Origin: Candidatus Aenigmatarchaeota archaeon
GTDB lineage: Archaea > Aenigmatarchaeota > Aenigmatarchaeia > GW2011-AR5 > JACRMX01
Assembly (NCBI GenBank): GCA_018304635.1
Contig: JAGVVW010000051.1
Span: 1-39,806 of the forward strand
Reading direction: 5' to 3'
Length of the DNA: 39,806 nt
Shown in pieces: positions 35,525 to 39,806 of this stretch (its first letter is position 1; each line of letters starts with the position of its first letter). Position numbers and translations under genes: made by a program. The notes under the pieces are model-generated. The model ran no database searches, was not told where the DNA came from, and saw only the letters and a list, made by a program, of their open reading frames with translations.

Positions 35525-36010
35525 TTATTTTATTCTACATTTATGAATAGTTGAAACCATATATAAAATTGTTGCTAATAAAATTAGTATAGTAAATATC
35601 TTCACGATAAGTCCAAATTGTGCTATGGATAACCCTATTGCGAATGTAGTGCTTGTGAATGATAGAAGAAGAGGTGCACATCCCGGACATGCTGAAGTGA
35701 AAAACGCTGGAATTACTGCAAAATATCCGTACTTATTTTTATAGCTGGCAATTTTCATCTTCAAATTAAAAACACTTAATGTTATTGCAGACCCTGATAA
35801 AATTGAAATAACAACTAAAAATAATATATTTGGTAATGTCCATAAATCAGCTCTGATATAAAAATCTGGAAGCAATATGATGTTCCATGCGAAGACATAT
35901 ACAAAAGAGAAGATAGCTATCATGACGATGAATAAACTTACATAGTTTCTATTAGAGAAAACTATCCTCACACCATCTAATACATTTTTTATCTTGATAT
36001 ATCTCAACAT
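35525..36010 (-). CDS. Membrane protein with CPGC motif
   Basis: Several TM segments; AFFTSACPGCAPLLLSF. Confidence 0.7.
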   Translation of the reverse strand: MLRYIKIKNVLDGVRIVFSNRNYVSLFIVMIAIFSFVYVFAWNIILLPDFYIRADLWTLPNILFLVVISILSGSAITLSVFNLKMKIASYKNKYGYFAVIPAFFTSACPGCAPLLLSFTSTTFAIGLSIAQFGLIVKIFTILILLATILYMVSTIHKCRIK

Positions 36011-36024
36011 TTATTATCCCTTAA

Positions 36025-36223
36025 TTATTTCAAAAGACGACCCCTACATCCATGTTCAAGACTGCATCTTACTAGTTCCTCACGTTCTGGCATTCCTTCA
36101 AACATCTTCTGTCCATTATCAACTATTGTAGGAACTGTTCTAACCTCATGTTTTTCTGCTTCTTGCTTGCCTTCTCCTTTTGCAAGATTATATATTTTTA
36201 AATAGTTCTATATTCATAGCCAT
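36025..36223 (-). pseudogene. Thioredoxin/glutaredoxin-like pseudogene lacking CxxC
   Basis: MAMNIELFKN then frameshift/deletion, then YNLAKGEGKQEAEKHEVRTVPTIVDNGQKMFEGMPEREELVRC. Confidence 0.7.
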
Positions 36224-36249
36224 CTTTTCACCTCCTAAATTTTTCTTGG

Positions 36250-36582
36250 TCATTTTATCACGCCGCATGATTTGTTTTTCAAAACACCACAAGATTCAAG
36301 CCTCTTACTGTATCTTTCAATATGTTTGTCTATATTGTCCAGAATTGATAGTATATGTTTCTTATCAAGTGAATAGATTTTATTCTTTCCGTTCCATTTG
36401 GAAGATACAAAACCACACGCCTCCAAACATTTCAGATTATGAGAAACTCTACTCTGTTCAAAATTCAAATCTTTACATATTTCTGTAACACTTTTTTGTT
36501 CTCTTCTGAGCAATCTAATTATTTCAAATCTAGTTTTATTTGAGAATGCCTTGAAAAACAGCCTATATGATAATTCATTCAT
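36250..36582 (-). CDS. ArsR-family regulator
   Basis: FFKAFSNKTRFEIIRLLRREQKSVTEICKDLNFEQSRVSHNLKCLEACGFV. Confidence 0.88.
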   Translation of the reverse strand: MNELSYRLFFKAFSNKTRFEIIRLLRREQKSVTEICKDLNFEQSRVSHNLKCLEACGFVSSKWNGKNKIYSLDKKHILSILDNIDKHIERYSKRLESCGVLKNKSCGVIK

Positions 36583-36738
36583 ATGATAAAGTTATCATAT
36601 ATACTATTTAAATATTTTGAGAACTCTGATTGTCTTCAAAATCTGAATAGTGAATGTTTTCTTCATTTGAATACCGGAGGTATTCAATGTCTCGAAGACC
36701 ATTAGGTTTTGCAAAGTTCTCAGGTATTGATTGATTAA

Positions 36739-37419
36739 TTATGCGGTGTTCTCTAAGTTAACAGAACCTTTTCTTGCAATCACTGTATAGTTCAGCGTAT
36801 CACCCTGCTTCTTATAAATTCTGTCAAGCTTGAAAAACATATACTGCAATATGGCGCATAATGGAAAATATACAGCTCTTGCAATAATCGATTTCCTGTG
36901 AGAAAGGAATAATACTAAACGCTGCCCAGCTGTTGCCATTGTGCCACTGTCTTTTTCAAGTCTGATTATTTCAAAGCCTGTTTTTTTGAATAAATATTCC
37001 AGACCATATATGGTAAAACGGTAAAAATCTCTCGGTTCTTCATGCAATCCCCATACCAGAGGTACAGTCAAAATAATAATGCCACCTTTTTTTAAAACCC
37101 TGAAACTTTCTTTTAAAAATAATTCTGGTTCAGGGACATGCTCAAGAACCTGATTGCACAGCACTGTATTAACATAGCCTGATTTTATAGGCAGTTCGAA
37201 TCCATCACCTAAAACATCGGCCTTGTGATTTCTGTTTGGAGTGGATGGATGTTCAAGTCCAATATATGATGAAACCACAGGTTTGAAAATGCCGTAATAA
37301 GGCTTTCTTCCGCAGCCTATGTCCAGCAAGGTTCCAGAAGCATATCCTAAAGATTTTTTCATTGATTCTTCGATAAGAATATTTGATATTCTATAGGGGT
37401 TGAACCACGTATATCTCAT
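36739..37419 (-). CDS. Class I SAM-dependent methyltransferase
   Basis: LLDIGCGRKPYYGIF; NQVLEHVPEPELFLKESFRVLKKGGIIILTVP. Confidence 0.9.
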   Translation of the reverse strand: MRYTWFNPYRISNILIEESMKKSLGYASGTLLDIGCGRKPYYGIFKPVVSSYIGLEHPSTPNRNHKADVLGDGFELPIKSGYVNTVLCNQVLEHVPEPELFLKESFRVLKKGGIIILTVPLVWGLHEEPRDFYRFTIYGLEYLFKKTGFEIIRLEKDSGTMATAGQRLVLFLSHRKSIIARAVYFPLCAILQYMFFKLDRIYKKQGDTLNYTVIARKGSVNLENTA

Positions 37420-37625
37420 ATATTAATTACGTAGTTTATTTTTATATTATTGAGTTCGTTTTGTGTATTATTCATTCTAATTCCTTTGGAATTACATGTG
37501 TCGTAAACACTTCATGTTTACAACATTTTCAGCCTCCAACGAACCATGACGCACCTGACAGATTTTTATAGGTGCGTCTCGTTTACTGGATGAAGAGCCT
37601 GAAAAAATTTTTTACATCTTAAATT

Positions 37626-37680
37626 ATACCCGATTTTCTTTGCTTCCAATGAAATTTGAGCAAAGAAAATCTTTATCATG
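37626..37680. repeat. Dispersed hairpin element, copy 2
   Basis: ATACCCGATTTTCTTTGC...GCAAAGAAAATCTTTATCAT, 12-bp perfect stem. Confidence 0.6.
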
Positions 37681-37701
37681 CTTAAAATGAACCCAACCTT
37701 A

Positions 37702-38847
37702 TTATATACTGAAATTCTCTATTAAATTTTTATAAACCTTTACTGTACCTGTAGCCATCTTTTCCTTACTGAATTTTCCAACAGCATCTTTTCGTCCCTG
37801 CTTCCCGAGTTCTGAGCTTAATTTTCTGTTTTCAAGCAGTTTTATACAGGCATTTGACAGCTCCTGAATATCTCCGGGTTTTATAAGTATTCCATTTTTG
37901 GAATTAACAGCTGTTGGCACGCTTCCCAGATCAGATACAACAACAGGCTTTGCACATGCCATTGCTTCAATTATTGTCAGGTCATATCCGTTTTGCTGCA
38001 TTGTCGGATTTACAAAGACAGAGCATGCATTGAAGCATTCAGGTAGTTTGTTAAACGAAACAAAGCCCATGAATTTCACATCATTTAGTTTGAGTTGTTT
38101 TGTAATATTTTCCAGCTCTTCTCTGTAAGGCCCATCACCTATAAGAATTAATTCCACATCAGATACCTTTTCAGTTATCTTCGGCATGGCCATTATTATA
38201 TTTTGAATGCCTTTTTGCTTTATAAAACGCGCCATTGCCAGAATTATTTTTTTATTATCATGTTTTCCAGGCCTGAAAAGGTCTGTGTCAATGCCATTAT
38301 AAACCCTGAAAATTTTTTTATCGGGAAAATTGTAAAATTTCTTCAGCAAAACTGCCTGCTCATTGCTCGTGGCAATAATGCCATCACACCTGCGAATTTT
38401 GTATGAGTCTCTTATATATCTTAAGAAAAAACTTCCGGTTAAGCCGGCTTTAATCAGGGGATTTTTATTTATTTTCATATTTGTCCTGAATTCATCCAAA
38501 AGTGTGCCATGGAATGACATTACAATCGGGATGTCCGGCCTTTTCCCCGAAAGAATTCCAAAAGCCCCTGAACTCTGGCTGTGGATAATATCAAATTTTT
38601 TTTTGCCATGAAGTTCCAGAAACTTTTCTCTGCTTTTTACCCAGAAATTTTTTGAGTAATTTCCGGGTTTTGTTCCGTGAAGAAAATAATAGTTTTTTGG
38701 TTTTTGCTTCAGTTCTTTGTCAAGATCTGTTGTTATTACAATAACCTCGTGCTGTTTATTCAGCTCGTTCACAAGCATTTCAATATGGTCTTCCATTCCA
38801 CCCGTGTGGTGGTAAGCAGTTGAGCGGGTGAACATGCATATTCTCAT
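37702..38847 (-). CDS. GT4-family glycosyltransferase
   Basis: TGGMEDHIEMLVNEL; ILAMARFIKQKGIQNIIMAMPKI; ACSVFVNPTMQQNGYDLTIIEAMACAKPVV. Confidence 0.92.
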   Translation of the reverse strand: MRICMFTRSTAYHHTGGMEDHIEMLVNELNKQHEVIVITTDLDKELKQKPKNYYFLHGTKPGNYSKNFWVKSREKFLELHGKKKFDIIHSQSSGAFGILSGKRPDIPIVMSFHGTLLDEFRTNMKINKNPLIKAGLTGSFFLRYIRDSYKIRRCDGIIATSNEQAVLLKKFYNFPDKKIFRVYNGIDTDLFRPGKHDNKKIILAMARFIKQKGIQNIIMAMPKITEKVSDVELILIGDGPYREELENITKQLKLNDVKFMGFVSFNKLPECFNACSVFVNPTMQQNGYDLTIIEAMACAKPVVVSDLGSVPTAVNSKNGILIKPGDIQELSNACIKLLENRKLSSELGKQGRKDAVGKFSKEKMATGTVKVYKNLIENFSI

Positions 38848-38888
38848 GATAAATATAATAATTTAATAGCTTATATTTCATAAGAAAA

Positions 38889-39674
38889 TCATATAGATGA
38901 AAACCTGTTAATTGTTTCACATTTGCATTGTATCTCCATTCCACCCGTACCATCAAATATACACTTTCCAGTATCCCCATTGCTTGTTGTGCAGCTATTT
39001 CCTACATTTTTTCCTTTGCAGTCACTTTCACTAGTAGAACTACAGGTATTGGAATTTGATATACATACGCAATTGCTTAGGTCGTCAGGATCATTTATAG
39101 AACATGTTCCTTCTTTGCCATTTTGAGTGGTGCATGGACTCCCGTGATTTTTATTTCTGCATGCCTCAAAACTATTTTCTCCACAATCGCTACCTCTATC
39201 CGGAATGGCTGGTTGTTCACCAGATCCATCTAGTTTGCAGAAACCACTCACGCATTTATATTTTTGTCCGTATTGTTGCGATAAATAATCACACAAGTTC
39301 ACACAGCCATTTGGTGTATTTGTTTCACTATTAATATCACAAATTTCGCATTTACTCGCTTCGCAGAATTGTCCTGCACAATTATTATTTATCGGGTTAG
39401 CAGGAACACATCCTGTCATTCCATTGCATATAACTTTATCGCTGGGATCCTGTGGATCTGAATAATCACAACATATAAACCCATCAGGACATTTTTTCTC
39501 AGAACCGCAGCCAGATTTTATTACACAAACACCATTCCTGCATGCTTCACTGTTTCGGCAGTCTGCATCAGTTTTGCACGACGGAATAGTCATTGGCACT
39601 ACCGGTGACTGTGCTGTTGTTGTCGTTGTCATTGTAGCTCTCGGCCCGGTATACTTCCCAGTTGGCATTACCAT
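38889..39674 (-). CDS. Cys-rich secreted protein with repeated Cys motifs
   Basis: CKTDADCRNSEACRNGVCV and two repeats of GSPCTTQNGKEGTCS / GNSCTTSNGDTGKC; frame continues upstream past an in-frame UAA. Confidence 0.75.
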   Translation of the reverse strand: MVMPTGKYTGPRATMTTTTTAQSPVVPMTIPSCKTDADCRNSEACRNGVCVIKSGCGSEKKCPDGFICCDYSDPQDPSDKVICNGMTGCVPANPINNNCAGQFCEASKCEICDINSETNTPNGCVNLCDYLSQQYGQKYKCVSGFCKLDGSGEQPAIPDRGSDCGENSFEACRNKNHGSPCTTQNGKEGTCSINDPDDLSNCVCISNSNTCSSTSESDCKGKNVGNSCTTSNGDTGKCIFDGTGGMEIQCKCETINRFSSI

Positions 39675-39806
39675 TACAGCAGCCTGATAAATTCCAAATA
39701 GAATAAGTAATAGTTAGTTCACTAAATAATGGAACATTTTAGGTAAAGACTTTTTATCATTGAATGTTTTACGCAAATGATATTTCATCGCAGGCACATT
39801 CATCAA

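Overview
AT-rich archaeal window, probably a DPANN-type genome; this is inferred from an archaeal-type 16S gene on the minus strand, archaeal pilin-like N-termini and winged-HTH/MNT antitoxins. Left part (about 0.9-17.9 kb, + strand): one operon of pilin-like or signal-anchored, often Cys-rich proteins. It ends in a 1614-aa membrane-anchored protein fusing lytic transglycosylase (SLT), Amidase_3, M23 peptidase and a degenerate GH3/NagZ-like domain, i.e. a bacterial-wall-degrading protein in an archaeon. The operon is interrupted by MNT/HEPN (type VII-like) toxin-antitoxin cassettes and a DUF4143-type AAA ATPase. Four of these cassettes are bracketed by short, diverged direct repeats of the host operon junction. 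A hicBA remnant lies upstream. Middle part: PadR regulator, iscS-iscU, a YchF-like GTPase, and a 16S rRNA gene of about 2.34 kb carrying at least eight insertions (intron-like and hairpin-like), enclosed by a perfect 14-bp processing stem, with no 23S or tRNA alongside. Right part: GT-C-like membrane protein, type II R-M system, dTDP-sugar genes, an eroding redox/metal operon (ArsR, CuA-type cupredoxin, MerA-like protein with internal deletion, thioredoxin pseudogene), methyltransferase, GT4 glycosyltransferase and a Cys-rich secreted protein with an in-frame stop in its signal anchor. All calls come from reading sequence only; no searches or folding were run.
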